Shown piece after piece: positions 37,554-45,969 of a stretch of 64,000 bases of DNA. The notes below the pieces were generated by a model. It had not been told where the DNA came from. It ran no database searches and saw only the letters and a list, made by a program, of their open reading frames with translations. Source of the DNA: Burkholderia sp. HI2500. GTDB lineage: Bacteria > Pseudomonadota > Gammaproteobacteria > Burkholderiales > Burkholderiaceae. How positions within the stretch are numbered: position 1 is the first letter of the stretch; each line of letters opens with the position of its first letter. A program made the position numbers and the translations under genes. The stretch is from contig NZ_NKFL01000006.1 in NCBI RefSeq assembly GCF_002223055.1, positions 1,984,001 to 2,048,000 of the forward strand. The letters run 5' to 3'.

Positions 37554-39257
37554 TCAGAACAGTTGGCCGCCCGACATCATCAGGTGCTCGACGATCGGGC
37601 CGAGCGCGAGCGCCGGCAGGAACGTGAGGCCACCGACGACCAGGATCACGAAGACCAGCAGGCCGGCGAACAGGCCCGTCGACGTCGACAGCGTGCCGGC
37701 GCTTTCCGGCACGCGCTTCTTCGCGGCGAGGCTGCCCGCGACCGCGAGCATCGGCAGCAGCGTCAGGTAGCGGCCGATCAGCATCGCGAAGCCGATCGTC
37801 GTGTTGAAGAACGGCGTGTTCGCGTTCAGGCCCGCGAACGCGGAGCCGTTGTTGGCCGTGCCCGACGTGTATGCGTACAGCACTTCGCTGAAGCCGTGCG
37901 GGCCGAGGTTCGCGAGGCTGTCCATCGTCGAATGCAGCATCGCCGCCACCGCGGTGAAGCCGAGGATGCTGAACGGATGCGCGAGCACCGCGAGCATCAC
38001 GAGCTTCATCTCGCGCGCCTCGATCTTCTTGCCGAGGAATTCCGGCGTGCGCCCGATCATCATCCCGACCAGGAACACCGTGAGGATCGCGAACGTGAAC
38101 AGGTTGATCAGCCCGACGCCGTCGCCGCCGAACACGTTGTTCAGCATCATCTGCGCGATCGGCACGAGCCCGCCGAGCGGCGTCAGCGAGTCATGCATCG
38201 CGTCGACCGACCCGGTGGTCGCGGCCGTCGTGACGGTGGCGAACAGGCTCGTCTGCGCGATGCCGAAGCGCATCTCCTTGCCTTCCATGTTGCCGCCCGG
38301 CTGCGTGGCGCTCAGCTGCGGATCGACGCCGAGCCCGGTCACGAGCGGATTGCCGTGCTGCTCGGCCGAATAGATCACAGCCAGGAAGCCGACGAACATC
38401 ACCACGAACGCAGCGAGGATCACCCAGCCCTGACGGCGCCGGCCGATCATCGTGCCGAGCGCATAGGTCAGTGCGGACGGTATCAGCAGCATCGACAGCA
38501 TGTGCAGCGTGTTGGTGAGCGGCGTCGGGTTCTCGAACGGATGCGCGGCGTTCATGCTGAAGAAGCCGCCGCCGTTCGTGCCGATATGCTTGATCGATTC
38601 GAGGCTGGCTACGGGCCCCATCACGATCTGCTGGCGCGCGCCTTCGAGCGTGGTCGCCCACGCGTCGGACGCGAGCGTCTGCGGCATGCCCTGCCACACG
38701 TACACGAGCGCCATCACGAAGCTGAGCGGCAGCAGCACGCGATAGGTCACGCGCGTGAAATCGACCCAGTAGTTGCCAAGGTCGGCCGCGCTCTTGCGGC
38801 TCAGCCCGCGGATGAAGCCTCCCGCGGCCGCGACGCCGGTCGCCGCGCTGACCACCATCAGGAACGTGATGACGGCCATCTGCGAGAAGTTCGACAGGCT
38901 GCTTTCGCCCGCATACGCCTGCCAGTTCGTGTTCGTGATGAACGACGCGGCGGTGTTGAACGCGAGGTCGGGGCTTTGCGACGCGCGCTGCAGCGCGTCG
39001 AACGGCAGCGTGTCCTGGATGCGCAGCAGCAGGTAGCCGAGCAGCATCATCCCGGCATTGCTGAGCAGCAGCACCATGCCGTAGCGCTGCCACGACATCG
39101 CTTCGTCGGGATTCACGCCGAGCAGCGCATAGGTCCGGCGTTCGACCCACGCGTGGCGCGGGCTCGTCAAGGCATGCGCGAGCCACTTCCCGACGATGGG
39201 CACCAGCGCCAGCATGATCGCGAGAACGATCGCGAATTGAATGAGATTGTTGAACAT
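37554..39257 (-). CDS. kdpA: KdpA, K+-binding channel-like subunit
   Basis: This 567-residue membrane protein has the four selectivity-filter-like repeats: one in [20 protein letters not shown], one in [19 protein letters not shown], one in [14 protein letters not shown] and one in [19 protein letters not shown]. It carries K+ across the inner membrane. The preceding microproteins (KdpF and a 27-residue peptide) are on the same strand, with 12 bases between the last of them and the kdpA ATG. Confidence 0.95.
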   Translation of the reverse strand: MFNNLIQFAIVLAIMLALVPIVGKWLAHALTSPRHAWVERRTYALLGVNPDEAMSWQRYGMVLLLSNAGMMLLGYLLLRIQDTLPFDALQRASQSPDLAFNTAASFITNTNWQAYAGESSLSNFSQMAVITFLMVVSAATGVAAAGGFIRGLSRKSAADLGNYWVDFTRVTYRVLLPLSFVMALVYVWQGMPQTLASDAWATTLEGARQQIVMGPVASLESIKHIGTNGGGFFSMNAAHPFENPTPLTNTLHMLSMLLIPSALTYALGTMIGRRRQGWVILAAFVVMFVGFLAVIYSAEQHGNPLVTGLGVDPQLSATQPGGNMEGKEMRFGIAQTSLFATVTTAATTGSVDAMHDSLTPLGGLVPIAQMMLNNVFGGDGVGLINLFTFAILTVFLVGMMIGRTPEFLGKKIEAREMKLVMLAVLAHPFSILGFTAVAAMLHSTMDSLANLGPHGFSEVLYAYTSGTANNGSAFAGLNANTPFFNTTIGFAMLIGRYLTLLPMLAVAGSLAAKKRVPESAGTLSTSTGLFAGLLVFVILVVGGLTFLPALALGPIVEHLMMSGGQLF

Positions 39258-39269
39258 GTCGACGCTCGC

Positions 39270-39353
39270 TCAGATCCGGTCAAGGCCGGTGATGAAACCG
39301 GCCGTCAAGGCAAAGAACGCGAGCGTGAACAAGATGAAAAGCAGATCGCTCAT
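39270..39353 (-). CDS. 27-residue membrane microprotein between kdpF and kdpA
   Basis: ATG at 39353, TGA at 39270: MSDLLFILFTLAFFALTAGF followed by ITGLDRI. It is one membrane helix with the short C-terminal G-x-DR tail seen in similar small ORFs near kdp operons. GGTGA lies seven bases upstream. It is distinct from KdpF in length and tail. It may be another accessory peptide of the pump; I know no assigned function. Confidence 0.65.
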   Translation of the reverse strand: MSDLLFILFTLAFFALTAGFITGLDRI

Positions 39354-39395
39354 GACATTCACCGATATTTTCGAATTCCTGTTGAATCGCGCCGA

Positions 39396-39476
39396 TCAAT
39401 ACCGCTCGGGTTGGATCAACGCATGAAACAGATAGATAAAGAGCGCGAGCGACAACGCGCCGGTGATCCACAACAT
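39396..39476 (-). CDS. kdpF: KdpF, small membrane subunit of the K+ pump
   Basis: A 26-residue peptide (ATG 39476, TGA 39396): MLWITGALSLALFIYLFHAL, then IQPERY, the classical KdpF form with one helix and a PERY/PE-F-like tail. AGGGGAAAG is well spaced upstream. First gene of the kdp operon. Confidence 0.88.
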   Translation of the reverse strand: MLWITGALSLALFIYLFHALIQPERY

Positions 39477-39811
39477 GGCTTTCCCCTTTTTCCTATGCGC
39501 GGCAACGCCGCGCGATCGTCGGCGCATCGGGCCTTGCCGTGTCGGCGCAAGCCCGCGTGACGCCCCCATGCTCAGTTGGCGAATGGGATGCGACAGTGTA
39601 GAAATCCGCGTATCAAAGCGGTGTTCAATTTCTTTACGCGGAGTAAAAAAGCTGTAAAGACGAAAGCCGGCGGCGATGGCGTTTTTATGTGTTCTTTTCA
39701 GGGCCAATACGAGTCTATACACCGTATCTTCACCGCGATTCCTAGAATGGGCGACATGTCCAAGACGAGATCTCCGCGGTGCGGAACACGATGCGACCCG
39801 GGGATGCCAGC
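39477..39811. other. 335-bp divergent region carrying the kdp promoter
   Basis: It lies between kdpF (minus) and a small ACT-like gene (plus). It contains the AT-rich inverted repeat at 39631-39660 that I interpret as the KdpE site. No gene seen. Confidence 0.55.
39631..39660 (-). promoter_or_regulatory. Probable KdpE operator upstream of kdpF
   Basis: TCTTTAC and GTAAAGA form 7-bp inverted arms 16 bases apart. On the minus strand the region reads TTTACAGCTTTTTTACTCCG, close to the E. coli KdpE site (TTTATA-C-TTTTTTTACACCCC). It lies about 155 bases before the kdpF start. Resemblance judged by eye. Confidence 0.55.
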
Positions 39812-40126
39812 ATGAAACCGACCAGAACCGAAACCGCCGCCTCACGCGACCTGCCGCCCGTTCGTTCACGGCGCCGGTGCTCTGCCGACGCGCTCGTGCT
39901 GCTGTCGATCCGCGTCGAATCGGACAACCTCGTCGTCGTGCGGCGCCTGCTGCACCAGGCGGTCGGCACCGCGCTCAATTTCTATACGGCCGCGATCGAC
40001 AACCGCACCGGGCGCGCGTGCATCGAGCTCGAAGTCGCGCGGTCGCAGGCGTCACCCGCGATCCTGTCGATTCTCCGCCTGCTGCCGGCCGCCGAATTCG
40101 GCACGATCCGCCTGCTGCAGCACTAG
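39812..40126 (+). CDS. Small hypothetical protein, possibly ACT-like
   Basis: This 104-residue protein has a basic N-terminus and a compact alpha/beta pattern (ALVLLSIRVESDNLVVVRRLL, then NFYTAAIDNRTGRACIELEV, SILRLLPAAEFGTIRLL) similar to small ligand-binding ACT/GlnB-like folds. GGGGA before ATG 39812 decides the start; an in-frame ATG lies at 39779. It is divergent from kdp, 186 bases before the porin gene. No firm family. Confidence 0.5.
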   Translation: MKPTRTETAASRDLPPVRSRRRCSADALVLLSIRVESDNLVVVRRLLHQAVGTALNFYTAAIDNRTGRACIELEVARSQASPAILSILRLLPAAEFGTIRLLQH

Positions 40127-40312
40127 CCGGCCTCCGATGCGGCCGCGCGTGACACGCGTCACGCGCCCGCTCCCCCTTTCATCGATTCGAACGCGCGTTG
40201 CCGACGCGAACGCGTGCGGTTCGTCTTCGTCACGAGCCGCGCTCGTTCGCCGCCGGCATGCGCGCCGGATCGTCGTTCCCGTCGCTACGGGCCTTTCCAG
40301 GAAGCACACTCA

Positions 40313-41440
40313 ATGAAAAAAGCAGTCGCCGGTACCCTCTCCGTCGCGTTCCTCAGCGCCGCCGCGCAGGCGCAAAGCAGCGTCACGCTCTACGGGATGC
40401 TCGATGCGGGTATCGTCTATACGAACAACCAGTCGGGTAAAAGCGCATGGCAGCAAGGCAGCGGCCTGCTGTCGAATACGGTCTTCGGCCTGAGCGGCAA
40501 CGAGGATCTCGGCGGCGGCCTGCATGCGCTGTTTCGCCTCGAAAACGGCTTCAACCTGAACAACGGCACGCAGTCCTACAAGAACACGATGTTCGGCCGC
40601 CGCGCGTACGTCGGCCTGCAGAGCGACCCGTACGGCACGCTGACGCTCGGCCGCCAGTACGATGCCGTGGTCGATTATCTCGGCCCGCTCGCGATGGCGA
40701 ACAACGGCGACGGCAACAACCTCGCGTCGCATCCCTTCGACAACGACAACCTCGACGATTCGTTCTACATCGACAACGCGGTGAAATACACGAGCCCGAC
40801 GCTCGCCGGCTGGCAGTTCGGCGGCCTGTACGGGTTCAGCAACGCGGCCGGCGGCTTCGCGAACAACCGCGCATACAGCGCGGGCGTGTCGTATGCGAAC
40901 GGGCCGGTCAGCCTCGGCGCCGCGTACCTGCAGCTCAACCGCGGCGGGCTGACGGCCGGCGGCGCGCTGTCGACCAACGACGGGCCGAACTTCCCGGCCG
41001 TGCGCCAGCGCGTGATGGGCGCGGGCGGCAGCTACGCATTCGACCGGCTGACGGTCGGCGCGCTGTGGACGCATTCGATGTTCGACGAAACGGCCGCGTC
41101 GTCGCTGCCCGGCGCGCTGAACGCGCTGCGCTTCGACAACTTCGAGGTCAACGCGCGCTATGCGCTGACGCCGGCCGTTTCGTTCGCGGGCGCCTATACG
41201 TTCACCAACGGCCGCTACGACGACGCAACCGGCAGCCATCGGCCGAAATGGCACCAGGTGACGCTGATGGCCGACTACGCGCTGAGCAAGCGCACCGACG
41301 TGTACGCGGAAACCGTCTACCAGCACCAGTTCGGCGTGCCGGCGGGCGCGACGCTCGGGTTCGCGAACGTCACGGGGCTCGCGCCTTCGTCGAACAACAC
41401 GCAGGTGGTCGGGACGGTCGGCATCCGGCATCGGTTCTGA
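40313..41440 (+). CDS. Gram-negative general porin (OmpC/Bcen-type)
   Basis: The 375-residue outer-membrane porin has a signal peptide (MKKAVAGTLSVAFLSAAAQA), then QSSVTLYGMLDAGIVYTNNQ, GLSGNEDLGGGLHALFRLENGF, GRRAYVGLQSDPYGTLTLGRQYD and a C-terminal strand ending with Phe (GIRHRF), as required for beta-barrel assembly. This is the trimeric porin family abundant in Burkholderia. AGGA lies 10-13 bases upstream of the ATG. Confidence 0.93.
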   Translation: MKKAVAGTLSVAFLSAAAQAQSSVTLYGMLDAGIVYTNNQSGKSAWQQGSGLLSNTVFGLSGNEDLGGGLHALFRLENGFNLNNGTQSYKNTMFGRRAYVGLQSDPYGTLTLGRQYDAVVDYLGPLAMANNGDGNNLASHPFDNDNLDDSFYIDNAVKYTSPTLAGWQFGGLYGFSNAAGGFANNRAYSAGVSYANGPVSLGAAYLQLNRGGLTAGGALSTNDGPNFPAVRQRVMGAGGSYAFDRLTVGALWTHSMFDETAASSLPGALNALRFDNFEVNARYALTPAVSFAGAYTFTNGRYDDATGSHRPKWHQVTLMADYALSKRTDVYAETVYQHQFGVPAGATLGFANVTGLAPSSNNTQVVGTVGIRHRF

Positions 41441-41622
41441 CCGCACGCCCGCCGCCGAAAGCCGGCCGCTCTGTGCAATCCCGCATGGACGCGGGCCGGC
41501 CGAACAGGGATCATTCGGGGAATCCGGGCCCGCGCGCCTGCGAAACCGGTACACTCGGCGCCGGGCGCGCGCCGGATCGGCATTCGGCGGCGGGCCGCTG
41601 CCGACTCTGGAATCGTGATCCC

Positions 41623-42318
41623 ATGACCACACCGATCTATCAGGAAATCAAGGACTTCATCCTCGCGCGCATTCATGCCGGCGAATGGGCGGAAGGCGAC
41701 CAGGTGCCGTCGGAGAACGAGCTCGCGCGCGAATTCAACGTCGCGCGGATGACCGTCAACCGCGCGCTGCGCGAGCTGACCGCCGAGCAGGTGCTCACGC
41801 GCACGCGCGGCTCCGGCACGTACGTCGCGTCGCCGAAGTACGAATCGACGCTCGTCGCGATCCGCAGCATCTCGGACGAAGTCGCCGCGCGCGGCCACGG
41901 CTATCGCGCGCAGGTGCTGCAGGTGGGCGCGGCCGTCGCCGATGCGAAGCTCGCCGACGAGTTGCAGATCGACACGGGCAGCCCGATCTTCCATTCGCGC
42001 GTGCTGCACTTCGAGAACGACACGCCGGTGCAGCTCGAGGAACGCTGGGTCAATCCGGCCTGCGCGCCCGAGTATGCGTTGCAGGACTTCACGACCACGA
42101 CGCCGAACCAGTACCTGACACGCGTCGCGCCGCTGCAGCGCGTCGAATACCGGATCGAGGCCGCGATGCCCGACGCCGAAACGCGCCGCCACCTGACGAT
42201 GGACGACCGCGAGCCGTGCCTGCTGCTGCATCGGCGCACGTGGTCGCAGGGAATGGTCGCGTCGGTCGCCAATCTGTGGCACCCGGGCAGCCGGTACCGG
42301 TTCACTGGGCATTTCTGA
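41623..42318 (+). CDS. hutC: HutC, GntR-family histidine utilisation repressor
   Basis: This 231-residue regulator has an N-terminal GntR winged helix (VPSENELAREFNVARMTVNRALRELTAEQVLTRTRGSGTYV) and a UTRA effector domain (GSPIFHSRVLHFENDTPVQLEERWVNP; LLLHRRTWSQGMVASVANLWHPGSRYRF). The C-terminus is strongly HutC-like; urocanate is the usual inducer. No hut catabolic genes adjoin it. The HutC-type palindrome 9.6 kb away, before the HisJ-type gene, is a candidate target. Confidence 0.9.
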   Translation: MTTPIYQEIKDFILARIHAGEWAEGDQVPSENELAREFNVARMTVNRALRELTAEQVLTRTRGSGTYVASPKYESTLVAIRSISDEVAARGHGYRAQVLQVGAAVADAKLADELQIDTGSPIFHSRVLHFENDTPVQLEERWVNPACAPEYALQDFTTTTPNQYLTRVAPLQRVEYRIEAAMPDAETRRHLTMDDREPCLLLHRRTWSQGMVASVANLWHPGSRYRFTGHF

Positions 42319-42338
42319 GCTGGGGTGGATGCCCGGGC

Positions 42339-43580
42339 TTACCGCGTGCCCGGCTGCCCCCACCGCTCGATCGCACCAACGGCCCGCTTCAAGCCTTCCT
42401 CTTGTGCGATGCTCGCGCCGAGTTCGATCGCGCGCGCTTGCGTGTCGTCCCGTTCGGCAAACGCGATGGCTCGCGTCAGTGCGGCGGCGTCCACGCGTCG
42501 CCCCGCCACCGGCGCATCCGCCACGCCGAGTCGCTGAAGCCGGTTCGCCCAGAAGAACTGATCGCCCGCAAACGGCACGACGACCGACGGAATGCCGGCC
42601 CGCGCAGCCGAATGCGTAGTACCCGATCCGCCGTGATGGATTGCCATCGATACCTGCGGGAACAGCCAGTCATGCGGCGTATCGCCGATCACGTGAACGT
42701 TCTTCGGCAGCATCGACGCGTCGATACCGCTCCAGCCCGGATAGAACAATGCACGGCGACCGGCGAGCGCGTGCGTCAGCGCTCCGACCATCGCGGTGCG
42801 ATCGAAGCCGGCCATACTGCCAAAACCGATGTACACGGGGCGATCGCCCGCTTCGAGAAATGCCGAGAGTTCGGACGATGGCGCCCAGGCATGCGCATCG
42901 ATCCGCCACTGGCCGCACGCCTGTATATTCGACGGCCAGTCACCCGGGCCGGACAGCAGCGCCGGCGACACGCCGTACAGCATCGGATGATCGGTCCACA
43001 CCTGCTTGCGCGGCGGCAACCCGCACACGCTCGCGCGTGCCGCATTCGTCGCCTTCCTGAACGCCTGCCACAGCAGCGCGTTCACGAACCGGTGGCTCGC
43101 GCGGTTCAGCCAGCGTGGCACCTTCCCCGGCGGCAGGAACGGCGACGCGAATTCCGCAGTGGGCGTGATCGGGATCATGCCGGTGCCGATCGCCGGCACG
43201 CCGCGATACTCGGCGACCGACAAGCCGACGAACGATGCGAGCCCGGACACGAGGATCGCGTCGCAGCCTTCCGACGCATCCGCGATTTCGCGCATCCACG
43301 CAGCCGTGTTCGCATTGGCGATCGCCGCGAGCGCCTTCGACGTGTCATTGAAGCCGCCGCGCCCGCGCACCGCATCGGCCAATGCGCCATCCGGCGCAAT
43401 CGCGCGGCGGATATCGCCGGACAACGACGCCGACGGCACGCCAAGCGCCACTGCCGACCCGAGCGTCGCCGCATCGGCCAGCAGCCGGATATCGTGGCCG
43501 GCTTCGATCAGCGCACGACCGAGCGCCGCGAGCGGGCGCGTGTCGCCTTCGGTGCCGTAGGTGGCGATGACGAGCTTCAT
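42339..43580 (-). CDS. UGT/GT1-family glycosyltransferase
   Basis: This 413-residue GT-B enzyme has an N-terminal Rossmann domain starting MKLVIATYGTEGDTRPLAALG and a C-terminal donor domain with VYIGFGSMAGFD, NVHVIGDTPHDWLFPQVSMAIHHGGSGTTHSAARAG and VVPFAGDQFFWANRL, the MGT/UGT signature. It transfers a sugar from a nucleotide donor to a small acceptor such as an antibiotic, sterol or lipid. Start at 43580 by homology. Divergent from a TetR gene with repeated operator-like sites between them, so it is likely TetR-controlled. Confidence 0.9.
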   Translation of the reverse strand: MKLVIATYGTEGDTRPLAALGRALIEAGHDIRLLADAATLGSAVALGVPSASLSGDIRRAIAPDGALADAVRGRGGFNDTSKALAAIANANTAAWMREIADASEGCDAILVSGLASFVGLSVAEYRGVPAIGTGMIPITPTAEFASPFLPPGKVPRWLNRASHRFVNALLWQAFRKATNAARASVCGLPPRKQVWTDHPMLYGVSPALLSGPGDWPSNIQACGQWRIDAHAWAPSSELSAFLEAGDRPVYIGFGSMAGFDRTAMVGALTHALAGRRALFYPGWSGIDASMLPKNVHVIGDTPHDWLFPQVSMAIHHGGSGTTHSAARAGIPSVVVPFAGDQFFWANRLQRLGVADAPVAGRRVDAAALTRAIAFAERDDTQARAIELGASIAQEEGLKRAVGAIERWGQPGTR

Positions 43581-43623
43581 GCGTGACTCCTCGTGCACGG
43601 CGGCAATGGGTGGATTCATAAAA

Positions 43624-43656
43624 ATGCACGTCGTATACTAATGCAACTCGTGTACT
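43624..43656. promoter_or_regulatory. Tandem operator-like repeat in the glycosyltransferase/TetR promoter
   Basis: ATGCACGTCGTATACT (43624-43639) and ATGCAACTCGTGTACT (43641-43656) are 16-base direct repeats at 17-base spacing, matching at 12 of 16 positions. They lie between divergent genes, as expected for TetR self-regulation, and overlap the upstream in-frame ATG at 43641, which argues for the later start. Confidence 0.5.
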
Positions 43657-43673
43657 TTCAGTCAATCCCCGCC

Positions 43674-44294
43674 ATGCCGACTCCGACCGACGATCCGGGC
43701 CGCCGCGCTCGCAAGCGCATCCAGATGCTCGCGCATCTCGCCGCCACCGGTGCACGCCTGTTCGACGCGCACGGCTATGAAGCGGTCACGATGGAACAGA
43801 TCGCCGCGCAGGCCGATGTCGCGAAGCGCACGCTGTACAACCACTTTGCAACGAAGGAAGCCGTGCTCGCGCACTGGCTGGAGGGTGAACTCGCACGCGA
43901 TCTCGCGCATCTGCAGCGCGACGTCGCGCGGCGCAAGACCTTCGCGTCACGCATCGGCTGTGTGCTCGATGCGTCGGCTGCTTGGTGCGAGCAGCATCCC
44001 GCGTATCTGCTCGCGTATTTGCGCCATCGCTTCCTGAGCATCGGCGCGATCGAACCGGCAAGTGGTGGAGAGAACGGCAGCGATATCGCGCTCGTGTGGC
44101 AGCAACTGATCGCGGCCGGGCAGCAATCCGGCGAACTGAACGGCACGCTGCGGGCCGACCAGCTCGCGACGTGGTTCCATCACCTGTATCTCGCGGCGAT
44201 GCTGCGCTGGCTGAGCCTGCCGGGGCTGTCGCTGAAACGGGAGTTCCAGGCGGTCGCGAAGCTGTTCGTCGAAGGTGCTCAAGCGAAAGGGTGA
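43674..44294 (+). CDS. TetR-family transcriptional regulator
   Basis: This 206-residue regulator has the N-terminal TetR helix-turn-helix (GARLFDAHGYEAVTMEQIAAQADVAKRTLYNHFATKEAVLAHWL) and a helical ligand domain. The start at MPTPTDD (43674) is preferred because the earlier ATG (43641) lies in the operator-like repeat. Divergent from the glycosyltransferase gene, its likely target. Confidence 0.88.
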   Translation: MPTPTDDPGRRARKRIQMLAHLAATGARLFDAHGYEAVTMEQIAAQADVAKRTLYNHFATKEAVLAHWLEGELARDLAHLQRDVARRKTFASRIGCVLDASAAWCEQHPAYLLAYLRHRFLSIGAIEPASGGENGSDIALVWQQLIAAGQQSGELNGTLRADQLATWFHHLYLAAMLRWLSLPGLSLKREFQAVAKLFVEGAQAKG

Positions 44295-44656
44295 GCGGCG
44301 CCGGTAAGCGATGGTCGGTGGCCAGTCGGCCGCTCGCCGGGTGCAAGCGCCCCGGCACGACCGCGAGGAGCGAACGCCACTGAGGCGGCCGGTGCCGCAC
44401 ATCCGGCGCATCCGGCGCATCCGGCGCATCCGGCGAATACGGCGAATACGGCGAATACGGCGAATACGGCACGATAGACGCGTCGCGCGACGCCGATGCA
44501 TTTTCACGACGGCCACACGCATCGCATGCCAAATTTCCCGTGCAGCAGTATGCTGATGTCGTACGGCCGCGCGCGACGCTTCGGGTAATCCCTTCGTTTG
44601 CACGTTGTCGCGCCGCCGTCGCGACCGCAATCATGCGTTGCAAGGAGGGATTCGTG
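44295..44656. other. 362-bp intergenic stretch
   Basis: Apart from the tandem repeat at 44401-44472, it holds only the likely promoter of the next gene near its right end. No other gene seen. Confidence 0.5.
44401..44472. repeat. 9-bp tandem repeat array, eight units
   Basis: Eight 9-base units: three ATCCGGCGC, one hybrid ATCCGGCGA, three ATACGGCGA, then ATACGGCAC. Two versions of one unit meet at a hybrid, the mark of local duplication plus point changes. It lies 107 bases after the TetR stop in a 362-bp intergenic stretch. Confidence 0.9.
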
Positions 44657-45010
44657 ATGGCAACCACGCATCAGCATTTCCACCTCGAACTACGGCACGC
44701 CACCGCGCCGACCTATTTCATCAGCTACCTGTTTCCCGCCTTGCTGTTCGTGTACGAACTGCTGCGCGTCGGCCAATGGATCCGCGATCACGGGATGCAA
44801 TTCGCCGCGTTCAAGCAGATGGGTTACGAGTATTTGCTGATGCTGCTGTTCGTCGGACTGCAGATCGTCGTCGAGGCAATCTTCCTGCTCGGCGCCGCAA
44901 TGCGTCGCGACAATCGCGACTTCGAGCACCGGCTGCCGAACGTGGTCCTCGGGATCGGCCTCTCGATCGCCGTGCTCGCGATCGACCTCGCGATCCAGCT
45001 CGCGTTCTGA
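44657..45010 (+). CDS. Small hypothetical membrane protein (117 aa)
   Basis: ATG 44657 is preceded by an ideal AAGGAGGGATTC. A His-rich N-terminus (MATTHQHFHLELRH) is followed by three hydrophobic segments: APTYFISYLFPALLFVYELL, YEYLLMLLFVGLQIVVEAIFLLGAAM and VVLGIGLSIAVLAIDLAIQLAF. Family not recognised. A stem-loop after the stop is shared with the convergent hydrolase gene. Confidence 0.65.
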   Translation: MATTHQHFHLELRHATAPTYFISYLFPALLFVYELLRVGQWIRDHGMQFAAFKQMGYEYLLMLLFVGLQIVVEAIFLLGAAMRRDNRDFEHRLPNVVLGIGLSIAVLAIDLAIQLAF

Positions 45011-45013
45011 CGG

Positions 45014-45035
45014 CCGGCGGGCACCTGCCCGCCGG
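45014..45035. terminator. Bidirectional hairpin between convergent genes
   Basis: A perfect 9-bp stem (CCGGCGGGC / GCCCGCCGG) with loop ACCT, in the 37-bp gap between two convergent stops. Confidence 0.65.
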
Positions 45036-45047
45036 TGGCAGCAGCGC

Positions 45048-45860
45048 TCAGGCGAGCGCGTCGCGCAGGAACGTCGTCACGGCGGCCAGCACGTCGCCGG
45101 TTCGCTCGCGGTGCGGCATGTGCCCGCACTGGCCGAGCAACAGATACGACGATGGCCCCGCGACGCGCGCGGCGATCCGCTTCGGATGCACGTCGGACCC
45201 ATATTCGTCGTCTTCGCCGTGAATCGCGAGCGTCGCGCATTGCACGCGCGGCAAGTCGTCGTCGAGATTCCAGTCGCGAAAAGCCGGCGACAGCCACGTG
45301 TCGACCCACGCGCGCAGCACCCATTCGGCCTTGTCGCCGTGATAGCGCGCGAGCCGGTCGAGCTGGCCCGGTTCGTCGAACTGCTGCCCCGCGTCGCGGA
45401 TGCCGGCCAGCGTGCGATCCTCGACGAATGCCTGCGCGGCGATCGTCACGAGCGCGCGGCAACGATCCGGATGCGCGGCCGCACACCCGACCGCCATCCC
45501 GCCGCCGACGCTGTGCCCGAGCGCGACGAACGCGTCGACGCCCAGTTGTTCGAGCAGCGCCGCGAACGCGTGATCGGCCTCGTCGCGCACGAACGTCGTG
45601 CCGAGTGTCCCCGGATGGCGATCGGACCGACCGAAGCCGAGGCGATCGTAGGCGATCACGTCGCGCTGCGTGGCGCGCGCGAGCTGCACGGGGAAGTCGC
45701 GCCACAGTTCGACGCAGCCCAGCGAATCGTGCAGCAGGACGATTGGAGCGACCGCCTTCGACGCACCCGTCTGTTGCGCAAGACCATCGCGCCAGCGTTT
45801 CGCAAAGAGGCGCCCTTGCGGCGTCTCGACGGTTGTCTCCTCAAACGGGATATCGGTCAT
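45048..45860 (-). CDS. Alpha/beta hydrolase
   Basis: This 270-residue protein has the oxyanion-hole region VLLHDSLGCVELWRDFP, DRLGFGRSD, nucleophile elbow GHSVGGGMA (Ser), an acid in HGEDDEYG and the catalytic His in GQCGHMPHRERT. Typical cytosolic esterase/haloperoxidase-like fold. Start at MTDIPFEE (45860); the frame is open to 45950 without similarity. Substrate unknown. Confidence 0.88.
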   Translation of the reverse strand: MTDIPFEETTVETPQGRLFAKRWRDGLAQQTGASKAVAPIVLLHDSLGCVELWRDFPVQLARATQRDVIAYDRLGFGRSDRHPGTLGTTFVRDEADHAFAALLEQLGVDAFVALGHSVGGGMAVGCAAAHPDRCRALVTIAAQAFVEDRTLAGIRDAGQQFDEPGQLDRLARYHGDKAEWVLRAWVDTWLSPAFRDWNLDDDLPRVQCATLAIHGEDDEYGSDVHPKRIAARVAGPSSYLLLGQCGHMPHRERTGDVLAAVTTFLRDALA

Positions 45861-45969
45861 GTGTGTGTCGTCTGCATGAAAGCGGCCGCCCCTCGGCGGC
45901 CGTACCGGATCCTGCGATGTTGGCCCGCGCCCGCACGCAGCGTCAAGCAAGCCCCCACCGTCCGCGCGT

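Noticed and set aside
37293..39560. 755-codon plus-strand frame over kdpA
   Set aside because: His/Arg/Glu-rich antisense shadow; kdpA and the microproteins explain the region.
44401..44472. CRISPR-like repeat array
   Set aside because: Units are 9 bases with no spacers; this is a simple tandem repeat.
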